Shown: in pieces, positions 1-9,087 of the stretch
Layout: every line of letters begins with the position of its first letter
How positions within the stretch are numbered: position 1 is the first letter of the stretch
DNA from: Lachnospiraceae bacterium
Lineage (GTDB): Bacteria > Bacillota > Clostridia > Lachnospirales > Lachnospiraceae
Reading direction: 5' to 3'
DNA: 64,000 bases
NCBI GenBank assembly: GCA_016286555.1
Contig: JAEETA010000007.1
Coordinates: 40,783 to 104,782, forward strand
Notes under the pieces: generated by a model
What the model was told of the DNA's origin: nothing
The model's input: the letters and a program-made list of their open reading frames with translations, nothing else
Database searches by the model: none
Translations under genes and position numbers: made by a program

Positions 1-158
1 TCGATGGGATTTTCCTGTACGATGCAGTCTCCGATAAGAGCCAGGATCACACCCACCTCGGAGATACAGGAGAAAATCAGGAAGACCCGCTCATACAGCT
101 CTCTGTGGGGATCCCTGATGGCGTCACGGACATATTTAAAGAAATTTATGATCTTCAT
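1..158 (-). CDS. Partial membrane protein, probable N-terminus of a sensor protein (runs off the window)
   Basis: Only the first 52 codons lie in the window; the gene continues past base 1. It begins MKIINFFKYVRDAIRDP and has a hydrophobic stretch at about residues 26-45 (FLIFSCISEVGVILALIGD), which looks like a first membrane segment. The ATG overlaps the stop of the upstream hybrid histidine kinase as ATGA, so the two are probably translationally coupled. Given that neighbour, it may be another membrane sensor kinase, but no catalytic domain is visible and this is inference. Confidence 0.6.
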   Translation of the reverse strand, partial: MKIINFFKYVRDAIRDPHRELYERVFLIFSCISEVGVILALIGDCIVQENPI

Positions 159-2206
159 TGCCGTTCACCTCCCCTGTCAACCTTGGAGTCGGGAAGGACC
201 TGCAACATCACTCTCTCAAAGTCGGAGAGGTTAATGGGCTTGGCGATGAATCCGTTAAATCCTTCTTTCAGGAACATTTCTCTGGCACCGGATACCACAT
301 TTGCGGTGAGAGCGATCACCAGAGCGCTTCTGCCCATATCGGCTGCCGCCTTCTTAATGATCTTCATGGCTTCCACGCCGTCCATTTCAGGCATCATGTG
401 ATCCATAAATATCACATCGTAATCTCCGTCACAGTACTTTCGAATGGCTTCCTTGCCGCTTTCTGCAGTATCGATATCAATGTGGTAATCGGCGAACAGA
501 CTGGATGCCACCACCAGATTCATGGGCTCATCATCCACAATGAGTGCCTTCAGGTTTTTGAAGACAGGTTTTACGCTGTGGCCGGAATACTCCGGATTTC
601 CGGCGGCCTTCCCCTCGTTCAGGATCTTCACCACGGGATAACCGTAGAGCGGCTTGGGCATGGTGATCACTCCGCTGCCGGGGTTGGGCTGAAATCCCGC
701 GTAAGCGGACACTGCCACTACCACATCGCCCTTGCTGAGCTCGTCAAAGTAGGCAGCATTCTCCTCATACTCCTCCCGCCCCATAAAGATATAAGTGACA
801 TTCAGCTTCTCCCGCAGACGCTCCACCTCCGGAATCGTTTCGGCGGAATAGAGAGGCACATGGATCCCCCTTGCCATATGGGTTGCCATATGACGATAGA
901 AATCACGGACCTTCGGCACCTTGTATTTACCTGATCTGACATGGAAGAGGATATCCCCCGTAAAGTTGCCGGACAGAGACAGGCAGGGATGGGCATCCAC
1001 CACTCTCTGAGGAATGGTGACACGAACGGTGGTACCGCTCCCTTTCTCGCTCTCGATCTTCACAAAGCCGCCCATACTGTGGGCAAATCCGTACACGATA
1101 AAGAGCCCCAGTCCGATACCGCCGGAGCTTCTGTTTCGCCGTTTGTTGACCTGGTACATTCCCTCGGATACCGCCAGGATGGATTGTCTGTCCATGCCGA
1201 TGCCGGTGTCCGTCATTTCGATACAAAGGTTTGCACCGTATTCCATTTCTTCCGAGGTGATCCGGATATAAACGCCGCCCTTCTTGGTGAATTTCACGGC
1301 ATTTTCCAGTAGATGGCGGAAGATCTTGCCCAGTTTTTTGATGTCGCCCCGCATGGAGGCAGGTACCGAAGGATCCAGATCCACCACCAGTTCCAGGTTG
1401 TCCGTATTTTCCATGCTTCTGAATCCGGCAACCATGTCGTTTACCAGAGAGGTACAGGTGTAGTCCTCCTCCTCCAGGGTGACCTTGCCGCGCTTGCATT
1501 CGGTGTAGTCCTGGATGTCCTCAATCTGATAGGCCAGACGGATCCCCGCTTCCTTGATGGAGACTGCTTCTTTCCCCGCGCTTTTCTTGATGAGCACATC
1601 GCTCATACCGTTCACCACATTGACGGGGGTACGCAGTTCATGGGAAATGTTGGTGAGGAAATCCTCCATGTCCGCGTTGTAATACTCGATCTGCTCGTCC
1701 TTCTTCCGATGGATCTCCTCCGTCTCCGCCCGGTCGTCGATGAGCTTGATGCAGACAAAATAGATCATCACCACCACCGCACAGTGGAGCACCAGCCGGG
1801 AAATGCTTAGGGGGGTAAAAAGTTCTTCCGGATTCGACAGGGTGAGCATGAACTGGATGCACATGAGGATGCCGTACTCTCCCAGGAACAGGTTCATCAT
1901 GAACCTGGCATCAAAGAAGGAGTAGGCGATCATCAGCAGCACGATCACCACGGAAATATCAAACAGACTGGTTTCATGGACTCCGTGGTAAAAGACTGCC
2001 AGCAAAGCATACAGGAGATAATTACCCTTCCGGATGGGGAAAGAGGGCTTGCCGCTGAGGTTCATGGCCCACAAAAGGATGGCACCCGCGATGAAGAGGG
2101 GGGGCACCCAGAATTCCCAGCCCAGCAATATACTCTCCACCGTTAGGCTGAAAGCTCCCAGCGTTACCAGAAGGAGGATGAAGTTTTCGGTTTTACGTTG
2201 ATTCAT
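155..2206 (-). CDS. Membrane hybrid sensor histidine kinase with C-terminal receiver
   Basis: 683 residues. About five or six membrane segments fill residues 8-155 and there is no large extracellular domain, so the input is probably sensed in or near the membrane. A short coiled linker leads to the HisKA box NISHELRTPVN (phospho-acceptor His189), then the N box ENAVKFT, G1 DTGIGM and G2 GIGLGL of the HATPase. A segment of about 150 residues of receiver-like size without a clear phospho-Asp follows, then a complete receiver (LIVDDEPMN, phospho-Asp in IFMDHMMPEMDG, LTAN, KPI). It lacks its own HPt domain, so it may pass phosphate to the HPt of a neighbouring kinase. A ribosome site GAGGAAGG supports the start. 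It follows the next hybrid kinase by 18 bases. Confidence 0.9.
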   Translation of the reverse strand: MNQRKTENFILLLVTLGAFSLTVESILLGWEFWVPPLFIAGAILLWAMNLSGKPSFPIRKGNYLLYALLAVFYHGVHETSLFDISVVIVLLMIAYSFFDARFMMNLFLGEYGILMCIQFMLTLSNPEELFTPLSISRLVLHCAVVVMIYFVCIKLIDDRAETEEIHRKKDEQIEYYNADMEDFLTNISHELRTPVNVVNGMSDVLIKKSAGKEAVSIKEAGIRLAYQIEDIQDYTECKRGKVTLEEEDYTCTSLVNDMVAGFRSMENTDNLELVVDLDPSVPASMRGDIKKLGKIFRHLLENAVKFTKKGGVYIRITSEEMEYGANLCIEMTDTGIGMDRQSILAVSEGMYQVNKRRNRSSGGIGLGLFIVYGFAHSMGGFVKIESEKGSGTTVRVTIPQRVVDAHPCLSLSGNFTGDILFHVRSGKYKVPKVRDFYRHMATHMARGIHVPLYSAETIPEVERLREKLNVTYIFMGREEYEENAAYFDELSKGDVVVAVSAYAGFQPNPGSGVITMPKPLYGYPVVKILNEGKAAGNPEYSGHSVKPVFKNLKALIVDDEPMNLVVASSLFADYHIDIDTAESGKEAIRKYCDGDYDVIFMDHMMPEMDGVEAMKIIKKAAADMGRSALVIALTANVVSGAREMFLKEGFNGFIAKPINLSDFERVMLQVLPDSKVDRGGERQ

Positions 2207-2224
2207 GGTCCTTCCTCAAATCAC

Positions 2225-5011
2225 TCAGATTTTCCCTGCCAGGAGGGAGACAACCGCGTCATAATCATAGCCGTCGGATGCTTCCCGCAGTTTCTCCCAG
2301 AGAGCCGCATCAGCTTCCGGCACGTTGTAAGCATTCATTTCTTCAAAAATGGACTGAAGCTTGTTGCAATCCATATCTTCGGCGGCGGAGCGCAGCTCCG
2401 AGAAGACCTCCTTCATCAGGTCGGGATCCGCTTCCGGTCTGTCGGCCTTCCCCGGGTCCTCCACAAAGAGTCCGCTCAGGAGTTCATCAAAGGTCTTGTA
2501 ATCCCGCAAAAATCCTGCATGATGCTCCTGCAGATAATCCACGTCGCCGCTCTTTCCTGCATTTTCCAGCGCCTGGGCCTTCTCGCCGAAGGCTTCCGCG
2601 CCGATGATCCGGGCGGAGGATTTCAGGGCATGAACCTTGATGGTGTAGTCTGCCAGGTCGCCGGTCTTGATGTACCAGTCCAGCTCCTTGGAACGCTCCT
2701 CGATGGATTTTGCAAAGATCCGCAGGAGCGGGAGATATGCCGCGACACTTCCGCTGTTCTTGATGCCGGCACGGACGTCGATGACGCCCTGTCCCTTCTC
2801 TTCCAGTTCCTTCAGACGGTCCGGGATCTCCTCCACTGCCTGGTCGTACGGGTTCTTCTCCTGGATCAGTTTCTCCACCTTGCGCTCGTCCAGGAAGGAA
2901 ATGATCATTCGCTCCAGAAGCTCCGCATCGATGGGCTTGGTCAGGTAATCGTCAAAGCCCTCTGCCAGATACTGCTGCTTTGCACCGGAAATGGCATTTG
3001 CCGTCAGGCACACCGCGGGCGTCTCGGAATTGGGACCGGGCCCCATCTTCCGCAGTTCGTGCAGAGTTTCGATGCCGTCCTTGTTGGGCATCATATGGTC
3101 GAAGAAAATGATATCGTAGGCGTTCACTGCTGCCAGAGCAAGGCCTTCGTCGCCGCTGACAGCAGTGTCGATCTTCATCTCCGTCTGCTTGAGCAAGCTC
3201 TCAAAGACCACCAGGTTCATGGGATTGTCATCGATGACCAGGATCCTTGCGTCGGGTGCCCGGAAGGACTCACGATAAACCACATGCTTTTCCAGCGCGG
3301 CGTTGTAGGACGCCTGGAAATCGCCCAGGGGTTCCGGCCCGGTAGTAGCCTGCTTTAAGGCGAAATAGAACTTGGATCCCACACCGTATTCGCTCTCCAC
3401 CTGCAGGGTACTGCCCATCATTTCCAGAAGTCCTCTGGTGATGTTCATTCCCAGGCCGGTGCCTTCGATGTTGCGGTTCCGCTTTTCCTCCAGCCGGACG
3501 AACTCGGCGAAGAGCTTGTCCATGTCTTCCTGGCGGATACCGATGCCGGTGTCTTCCACGCAGATGTTCAGGATCACGCTGTCCTTCACGCCCCGGTCCT
3601 CGGAGTAGCCTACCCGGAATGTGATGGTGCCGCGCTCGGTGTACTTGATGGCGTTGGTCAGCAGGTTCAGGATGGCCTGCCGGATCCGCATCACGTCTCC
3701 CACCAGCTGCTTCGGCGTCCTGGGATCAAAAGCAAGCTCCAGCTTGAGGTCTTTCTCGTCCGCTCTGGTGCGGATCATGTTGATCAGGTCGTTTAAAAGC
3801 GATGCCAGATCGTAGGGCGCAGGCATCAACTCCATCTTGCCCGCCTCGATCTTGGAGAAATCCAGGATATCATTGATGATGCCCAGAAGAGTATTTCCGG
3901 CGGTCTTCACATTTTCTGCATAGGCCAGCACATTCCGGTCGTTGCTTTCCCGCAGGATCATCTCGTTCATTCCCAGCATGGCATTGATGGGAGTGCGGAT
4001 CTCGTGGGACATATTGGACAGGAAAGCGGATTTGGCCTCATTGGAAGCCACTGCCTGATGTGCGATAATGTTGCGCTTGTAGGAGATGGCCAGCATGATA
4101 CCGATGATGAGGACCACGGCGATGGAGAAAAAGACGGTAATCCCCAAAATCCGGTTCAGGGACCGGAAGACGGTGGTGGTATTGTGCACGGAAATACAAT
4201 GCCAGCCGCCCGCAAAGGATGCATCGTAAACGATGTAATGCATCCCCAGGTAATTAAACTCGAAGAAATGGTCCTCTGACTGCTGCAGTTCCCGGACAAT
4301 GGTGCCGCCCAGGGTATCCATTTTCGGCAGATAGGTGCGTCCCACCTGGGTGATATCGGAGTGGGTGACCACCAGACCGTCCGGCGTCAGCACCATCTCG
4401 ATGTCGGAGCCGCCACGCTTAACGGCATCCTCTGTCATCTGCTGCATCCTTTCCAGAGACACATCCACGCTGATGACGCTTACCCCATCCACCAGGGTGG
4501 TGCCCAGAGCGATCATGGTGGTACCGGACTGCTCATCCACATAAGGCTCCAGAATGGTCAGGTTTCCGGGAGATGACATAGGTCTGGTATACCAGGGACG
4601 CTTGGTGGCGTCGTACCCCTCCGGGGGCTGCCATCTGGTACCGCTGACGAACCTGCCGTTGATATAGCCGTAGAGGCCGGTGTAATTTTCCTCCACCGTG
4701 TTTTCAATAGCCGTGGACTGTCCCACCAGGTACTCCTGGATTTCCTCATCGGAACGATGCTCAGCGAGCATTTCATTCAAGGTATAAGAAGTCAGCCAGA
4801 CCAGATCCTCATGCGTAGACAGATAACTGCCGAATTCGTAAGCAGACTGGTCCGCTGCCATTTTTCCGGACTTGATGATACCGGATCTGGTCTCCTCGTA
4901 GACCATGTTGTAGTACATCAGAATGATCCCTACAAAAAAGAGGATCACCAGGATTCCGATACCCAGGGTTCTTAATGAACTTTTGTTCAGATATTTGAAA
5001 GATTTTTTCAT
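2225..5011 (-). CDS. Cache-domain hybrid sensor histidine kinase with receiver and HPt domains
   Basis: 928 residues. Membrane segments at about 17-34 and 290-310 flank an extracellular region that looks like a dCache ligand-binding domain (RPWYTRP, then SVISVDVSLE). The cytoplasmic part has the HisKA box NMSHEIRTPIN (His336), the N box NAIKYT, G1 DTGIGI and G2 GTGLGM. A receiver follows (ILVIDDNPMN, phospho-Asp in IIFFDHMMPNKDG) and then an HPt module with HALKS. The protein therefore contains a whole His-Asp-His relay. Its ATG overlaps the stop of the receiver-GGDEF gene upstream, which suggests coupled translation and possibly a shared pathway. The ligand is unknown; Cache domains usually bind small molecules such as amino or organic acids. 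Confidence 0.92.
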   Translation of the reverse strand: MKKSFKYLNKSSLRTLGIGILVILFFVGIILMYYNMVYEETRSGIIKSGKMAADQSAYEFGSYLSTHEDLVWLTSYTLNEMLAEHRSDEEIQEYLVGQSTAIENTVEENYTGLYGYINGRFVSGTRWQPPEGYDATKRPWYTRPMSSPGNLTILEPYVDEQSGTTMIALGTTLVDGVSVISVDVSLERMQQMTEDAVKRGGSDIEMVLTPDGLVVTHSDITQVGRTYLPKMDTLGGTIVRELQQSEDHFFEFNYLGMHYIVYDASFAGGWHCISVHNTTTVFRSLNRILGITVFFSIAVVLIIGIMLAISYKRNIIAHQAVASNEAKSAFLSNMSHEIRTPINAMLGMNEMILRESNDRNVLAYAENVKTAGNTLLGIINDILDFSKIEAGKMELMPAPYDLASLLNDLINMIRTRADEKDLKLELAFDPRTPKQLVGDVMRIRQAILNLLTNAIKYTERGTITFRVGYSEDRGVKDSVILNICVEDTGIGIRQEDMDKLFAEFVRLEEKRNRNIEGTGLGMNITRGLLEMMGSTLQVESEYGVGSKFYFALKQATTGPEPLGDFQASYNAALEKHVVYRESFRAPDARILVIDDNPMNLVVFESLLKQTEMKIDTAVSGDEGLALAAVNAYDIIFFDHMMPNKDGIETLHELRKMGPGPNSETPAVCLTANAISGAKQQYLAEGFDDYLTKPIDAELLERMIISFLDERKVEKLIQEKNPYDQAVEEIPDRLKELEEKGQGVIDVRAGIKNSGSVAAYLPLLRIFAKSIEERSKELDWYIKTGDLADYTIKVHALKSSARIIGAEAFGEKAQALENAGKSGDVDYLQEHHAGFLRDYKTFDELLSGLFVEDPGKADRPEADPDLMKEVFSELRSAAEDMDCNKLQSIFEEMNAYNVPEADAALWEKLREASDGYDYDAVVSLLAGKI

Positions 5012-6363
5012 CGTCCGTCCTCTTTCTCTTCTTCGATGCAGGAAAGGGCATAGACAACCTTTACGGGACTGTGGGTTTCATCCCGTTCCCAGGCGGCCAG
5101 GAATCTGCCAACCTCCTCCCGGGCTTCCTCTTCCGTCCGTTCGGGCAGGAGCACGACATACTGGTTGAATTTGTTCTGGTTGATGAGGTCACAGGGACCG
5201 AAGGACTCCCGGAGAAGTCTTCCGAAAGCAGCCGCCACTTCCGGCAGCGTCTGCTCGTTTTCCTCACTCTCCGCAGTGAGTTCAAACAGGATCCTTGCGG
5301 ATCTGCCGCCGAAGGTCCTGTGATATCTGCAAAGGAAACGGTACACGATGGGGAAGGCTTCTCTTCCCAGAAGGATGGCCTCCCTGCTTCCGCCCCGCTC
5401 CTCTGCGATACGGATGATGCGCTCCAGCATCTGCTCCGGCGTCATCTCATCACTCTTCTCTTTCGTGACGGTTCTGTCATAAATCGCAAACCCGGATTTT
5501 CCGTTCTGCTTTACGGAATACAGTTCACTGTCCGCCAGGGAAAACAGGGTTTCATAGTCTCTTCCGTGCTCGGGGACCATAACAACTCCGAAGGAGATTC
5601 CCAGGGGCAGTCCGTGTTCTTCTCCCATCAGCGCCGCCGCTTCCTTCAGGAACTGCTCATTCATTCGCTGGGACAGGGAAGCTACGGCCTCGCTCTGGCT
5701 GACCCCTTCAAAGAAACACATGAATTCGTCGCCGCCGATCCTGCTGATCACATCCTTCTCACGGGTGTTGTGCCGCAGGACCTCGGAAAAGGCCCGCAGG
5801 ATCCGGTCTCCCATGTCGTGGCCGAAGATATCGTTCACCAGCTTGAAATTGTCCATATCCATCACGGCCAGAGCGCCCGAGTCGATCTCACACAGCGCAG
5901 CGATCCGCTCCGTTCCGCTGGCCTTGTTGAAAAAGCCCGTCAGTTTGTCCACTGCGGCTTCTTCCGTCAGGGACTCGATGGTCTTGTAACTGGAAATGGT
6001 GTTGCGGATCCGTCGGATCAGGATCTCCTCGTTAAATGGCTTGCGGATAAAATCGGATGCGCCGGCGGTCAAACCTCTGCGCTCCGACTCCATGTTCCTC
6101 TCTCCGGTGAGGAAGATCACGGGGGTGTGTGCCTTGCCCGCTTCGTCCTCCCACATCCGCAAAGCAGAATAGGTTTCAAACCCGTCCATTTCCGGCATCA
6201 AAATATCCAGCAGGATCAGATCCGGCTCATTTTTTTCCACGAATCTTAACAGCTCCCGACCGGAGCGAAGACAGCTGACCTTCATGCCGGCGTCATCCAG
6301 CATGCCTTTGGCGTTGGTCAGACTCAAGATATCGTCGTCAACAATCACTACCCAATAACCCAT
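5008..6363 (-). CDS. Receiver-GGDEF diguanylate cyclase with a degenerate second GGDEF-like domain
   Basis: 451 residues with the start chosen at MGYWVVIVDDD, which has GGAG six bases upstream; a longer open frame to 6507 has no ribosome site and crosses the promoter region. An N-terminal receiver (DDD at 9-11, phospho-Asp53 in LLDILMPEMDG, LTG, KPF) is followed by a GGDEF domain with intact GGDEF at 210-214 and an inhibitory I-site REKD at 201-204, so it should make c-di-GMP and be feedback-inhibited. The last 110 residues resemble another GGDEF fold with the signature replaced by NKFNQ just before YVVLLPERTEEEA; this is an inference from layout. It overlaps the next hybrid kinase by ATGA and is probably phosphorylated by these kinases. 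Confidence 0.88.
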   Translation of the reverse strand: MGYWVVIVDDDILSLTNAKGMLDDAGMKVSCLRSGRELLRFVEKNEPDLILLDILMPEMDGFETYSALRMWEDEAGKAHTPVIFLTGERNMESERRGLTAGASDFIRKPFNEEILIRRIRNTISSYKTIESLTEEAAVDKLTGFFNKASGTERIAALCEIDSGALAVMDMDNFKLVNDIFGHDMGDRILRAFSEVLRHNTREKDVISRIGGDEFMCFFEGVSQSEAVASLSQRMNEQFLKEAAALMGEEHGLPLGISFGVVMVPEHGRDYETLFSLADSELYSVKQNGKSGFAIYDRTVTKEKSDEMTPEQMLERIIRIAEERGGSREAILLGREAFPIVYRFLCRYHRTFGGRSARILFELTAESEENEQTLPEVAAAFGRLLRESFGPCDLINQNKFNQYVVLLPERTEEEAREEVGRFLAAWERDETHSPVKVVYALSCIEEEKEDGR

Positions 6364-6436
6364 AGTCGTCTCCAAAGAAAGAGTGCGGCGGATCGCCCCC
6401 CCGATTTTCGTATCGTTTCTGCCGATACGCCATAAT

Positions 6437-6465
6437 ATATTAACATAAATGACGGATTTTCGCAG
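6437..6465 (-). promoter_or_regulatory. Candidate sigma-A promoter of the GGDEF/kinase operon, with a downstream inverted repeat
   Basis: On the minus strand CTGCGA (6465-6460) lies 17 bases before TAATAT (6442-6437). About 75 bases separate it from the GGDEF start. A 7-bp inverted repeat CGTATCG/CGATACG (6409-6415 and 6423-6429) lies in the leader and could be an operator or a hairpin. The -35 box is weak. Confidence 0.45.
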
Positions 6466-6474
6466 TTTTTTCGC

Positions 6475-6513
6475 AAAAAAATACCGCTTTTGAATCAAAA
6501 AATTCAAAAGCGG
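6475..6513 (-). terminator. Rho-independent terminator after the GH43 gene
   Basis: An 11-bp stem CCGCTTTTGAA/TTCAAAAGCGG (6484-6494 and 6503-6513) is followed on the minus strand by TATTTTTTT. It ends the leftward transcript of the GH43 gene just before the GGDEF operon promoter. Confidence 0.85.
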
Positions 6514-6531
6514 TTTCCTATGACCATGTAT

Positions 6532-8112
6532 TTACGCTTCGTAGCGGAAATCGGAAAAGCCTGCTGCCCCGCCAGCTTCTGAGCTGCTCATGACAAAGAG
6601 GCCGAAGCGGCAGCCCGTGAAATGATCCAGTCGGAACCGCAGTCCCTGTTCCGGTCCGATCCTGCGCAGCTCCTCTCCCATGCGGAGATAGCCTGTCGCA
6701 GAATCCGTCTCCCGGGTCTTTCCGTCCGCAAAGCTGACCTCCAGGCGCACCCGCAAGGAGCTGCCCTCCAAAGGGATCTCCTCCCGAAGGACGGCAGGCT
6801 CCTCTCCCAGGGCCCAGACATCGCCGCTCTCGTTGGTGTAGGTAGCGGCAAAGGCGTAGTATTTTCCATCCTTTCGCCGGATGCCCACCTGGAGATAATC
6901 TCCCTGGAAGGTGACGAGTCCTGCAAAATCTCCGTCCCGAAGCCCCGTGCCATCCAGGGTCACTTCCCCTGCGCAGCCCGGCGCCAGCATCCGCTGGGTC
7001 AGGATGTTTTTCGCATGAAAGATATTCGTGACGGTTCTGTCGGTTTTTATCCGCAGCTCTCCCTTTGCGGCATCACAGGATACCAGGGACAGATCCGGCT
7101 CGTGGTTAAACTGCCAGAAGCTCCGGTACCCGAAGCAGCCGAAATGCTGCGGATCCTCCGCGTATTTTGCCTTAGGATCGTACCGGAAATCATCGCTGCC
7201 ATAGAGCGGTGCATAAGCATATCCGGGGCGCAGATCCGCGGTCTCGATCTCCTCCGCCGCTTTACCGTCTGTTCCGAAGACAAAGGTCTCTCCCGTATAG
7301 GTTACGGGAACCAGTACCGGGATCCGTCCTGCGGCGCCCCGATCCTGGAACAGTACCGCGTTCCAGACCCCCTCCGGGCCTTCCACGATACCTCCCTGGG
7401 CGATGCCGGAGCCCATAAAGCCCAGATCGTCGTCAAACACATCGCCACCCGTGAACTCTCCCTCCAGAGAATCCGCGGAGAACATGGCCTCCACTCTCCG
7501 CCATCTGTCACGCCTTGAGTGAATGAAAAAGACATAATATCTGTCTCCGATGCGGTAGAGATGCGACCCCTCGTACCCCAGGGAAGGATTTCCCGCATCG
7601 CTGACGATCATCCGGTGGAGTCCGCCCTCCCGGGGGCCCGTCAGATCATCGTTTAATTCCGTGAGCCACACATCCCGGTTGCCGTAGACCAGGTAAGCTT
7701 TCCCCTCGTCAAAGAGCAGGGAGCAGTCGTGGTAGAAGCCCTCGATGGTGCTCTTTTTCCAGGGGCCCTCCACGGCAGGAGCGGTGTAGAGGTAGGTCTT
7801 GTGGGTGTCGTTGCAGACGAAGACCACATAGAACAGTCCCTCGTGATACCGCAGGGAAGCAGCCCACATTCCTTTTCCGTAGATCTGCTTTCCGTTCTCC
7901 AGACGCTGGGCATCGGTGCCGTCGATGGACTCGCAGACGTAAGCCGCATGCTCCCAGTGAATGAGATCATAGGACCGGAGGATCTGGACCCCCGGGAAGA
8001 AATGCATGGTGGTGGTGACCAGATAAAAGGTCCCGTCCACAAAAATGACATCCACGTCGGGAAAGTCCATTTTCAACAGGGGATTCGTCCCCTTGGCTTT
8101 TGAATGGTTCAT
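6532..8112 (-). CDS. Glycoside hydrolase family 43 protein (beta-xylosidase/arabinofuranosidase type)
   Basis: 526 residues with the start at MNHSKAKG; an in-frame ATG 24 bases upstream is possible. The N-terminal five-bladed propeller of GH43 is recognisable: the general base Asp in FPDVDVIFVDGTFY, the pKa-modulating Asp in HDCSLLFDEGKAYLVYG and the acid Glu in YEGSHLYRIGDRYYVFF. The C-terminal 200 residues look like the beta-sandwich domain often attached to GH43 xylosidases. There is no signal peptide, so it would act on imported xylo- or arabino-oligosaccharides in the cytoplasm. It starts 33 bases after the CPBP protease gene and is probably read through from that operon. Exact specificity cannot be told from sequence alone. 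Confidence 0.88.
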   Translation of the reverse strand: MNHSKAKGTNPLLKMDFPDVDVIFVDGTFYLVTTTMHFFPGVQILRSYDLIHWEHAAYVCESIDGTDAQRLENGKQIYGKGMWAASLRYHEGLFYVVFVCNDTHKTYLYTAPAVEGPWKKSTIEGFYHDCSLLFDEGKAYLVYGNRDVWLTELNDDLTGPREGGLHRMIVSDAGNPSLGYEGSHLYRIGDRYYVFFIHSRRDRWRRVEAMFSADSLEGEFTGGDVFDDDLGFMGSGIAQGGIVEGPEGVWNAVLFQDRGAAGRIPVLVPVTYTGETFVFGTDGKAAEEIETADLRPGYAYAPLYGSDDFRYDPKAKYAEDPQHFGCFGYRSFWQFNHEPDLSLVSCDAAKGELRIKTDRTVTNIFHAKNILTQRMLAPGCAGEVTLDGTGLRDGDFAGLVTFQGDYLQVGIRRKDGKYYAFAATYTNESGDVWALGEEPAVLREEIPLEGSSLRVRLEVSFADGKTRETDSATGYLRMGEELRRIGPEQGLRFRLDHFTGCRFGLFVMSSSEAGGAAGFSDFRYEA

Positions 8113-8145
8113 GGTTTTCTCTCTTTCGTTTTTCATTCTCGGAAA

Positions 8146-9087
8146 CTACGCAGCGCGGTCCGTTTCCCTCACGGGCTTCGATGCTTCCTTCGCATCCGGC
8201 ACCCGGTTCCAAAGGATCAGCAGCACCGCAGCGATCAGAAGGATCGATATGAGCCGACCGGAAAACAGGAAGGAAAACAGTCCCTGCTCCGCTCCCTCCT
8301 CCGGTCTCACAAATCCGTTCAGGATGGAGGGTCCTGCGTTGCCCACGGCGTGCAGGATGGCTGCGGGCCAGACAGAGCCGCTTTTTTCCGTAAGGAAGGT
8401 CAGGATCACGCCCAGGAAGATACATAAAATACACATCTTCAGGATTCCCAGCCAGGGAAAGCCGGGATAATCGGTGCCGAAATTATGCCCGATGGCAGTG
8501 AGGGGTGCGTGCCAGAGTCCCCAGATGACGCCTCCCAGGATCAGAGCCGGTGTCCTTCCCATGAGGCGCAAAAGCCTGGGCATCATATACCCCCTCCAGC
8601 CTCCCTCTTCCCCGAAGGCGGCAAAAGAGGCGATCACGCCGGAGGTAATGGCTGCCAGGGGGAACAAAAATACGGTCCTTTTGTCCATGCCGTACTCCAG
8701 GTAATACTCCGGGTCAAAAACGCCATTCCCCAGCAGCAGATCCAGGGCGTTTCCCATTTCACTATAAAGCCAGGGAAGGAAGATTGCCAGCAGAAAAATG
8801 ATCCATTTCCGATTTTTCAGATCGATGCCCAGCATCATGGAATCCCGGCCCGTCAGGGGACAGCCCTCCTTCGTAACAAGGCGGGTTGCTACATGAGCCA
8901 GGACAGGCCCCAACATTCCCAGCGCCATCAGACTCTGGACCATATCGGACATATCGTTCCAGAGCTGCCCACCGGTAAGGGCACGTATCGCCAAAAACCA
9001 GAGCCACACCGGCACAAAGGCAAAGAGCAGATAGATGAGGAGTCTTTTCAGGTCTTCTTTCCGGGATGCATTTTTCTCAGGAGCCAT
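8146..9087 (-). CDS. CPBP family intramembrane metalloprotease
   Basis: 313 residues, starting at MAPEKN because AAAGGAGG lies six bases upstream of that ATG. It is a multi-pass membrane protein with the CPBP/Abi glutamic-type motifs: EEGGWRGYMMPRLL (motif 1), the histidine motif in GLWHAPLTAIGHNF (motif 2) and LHAVGNAG near the end (motif 3). The family includes CAAX prenyl proteases and bacteriocin-immunity proteins; substrates here are unknown. It overlaps the end of the ABC permease gene by 11 bases and so belongs to the GntR-ABC operon, where it could have a role in envelope or peptide resistance. That role is inferred from context. Confidence 0.87.
   Translation of the reverse strand: MAPEKNASRKEDLKRLLIYLLFAFVPVWLWFLAIRALTGGQLWNDMSDMVQSLMALGMLGPVLAHVATRLVTKEGCPLTGRDSMMLGIDLKNRKWIIFLLAIFLPWLYSEMGNALDLLLGNGVFDPEYYLEYGMDKRTVFLFPLAAITSGVIASFAAFGEEGGWRGYMMPRLLRLMGRTPALILGGVIWGLWHAPLTAIGHNFGTDYPGFPWLGILKMCILCIFLGVILTFLTEKSGSVWPAAILHAVGNAGPSILNGFVRPEEGAEQGLFSFLFSGRLISILLIAAVLLILWNRVPDAKEASKPVRETDRAA

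Noticed and set aside
5071..6249. 392-residue open frame opposite the GGDEF gene
   Set aside because: No ribosome site or recognisable motif; complement of a clear diguanylate cyclase.
6364..6474. c-di-GMP riboswitch before the GGDEF gene
   Set aside because: The leader is about 110 bases at most and does not show the GEMM conserved segments; only a 7-bp inverted repeat is seen.
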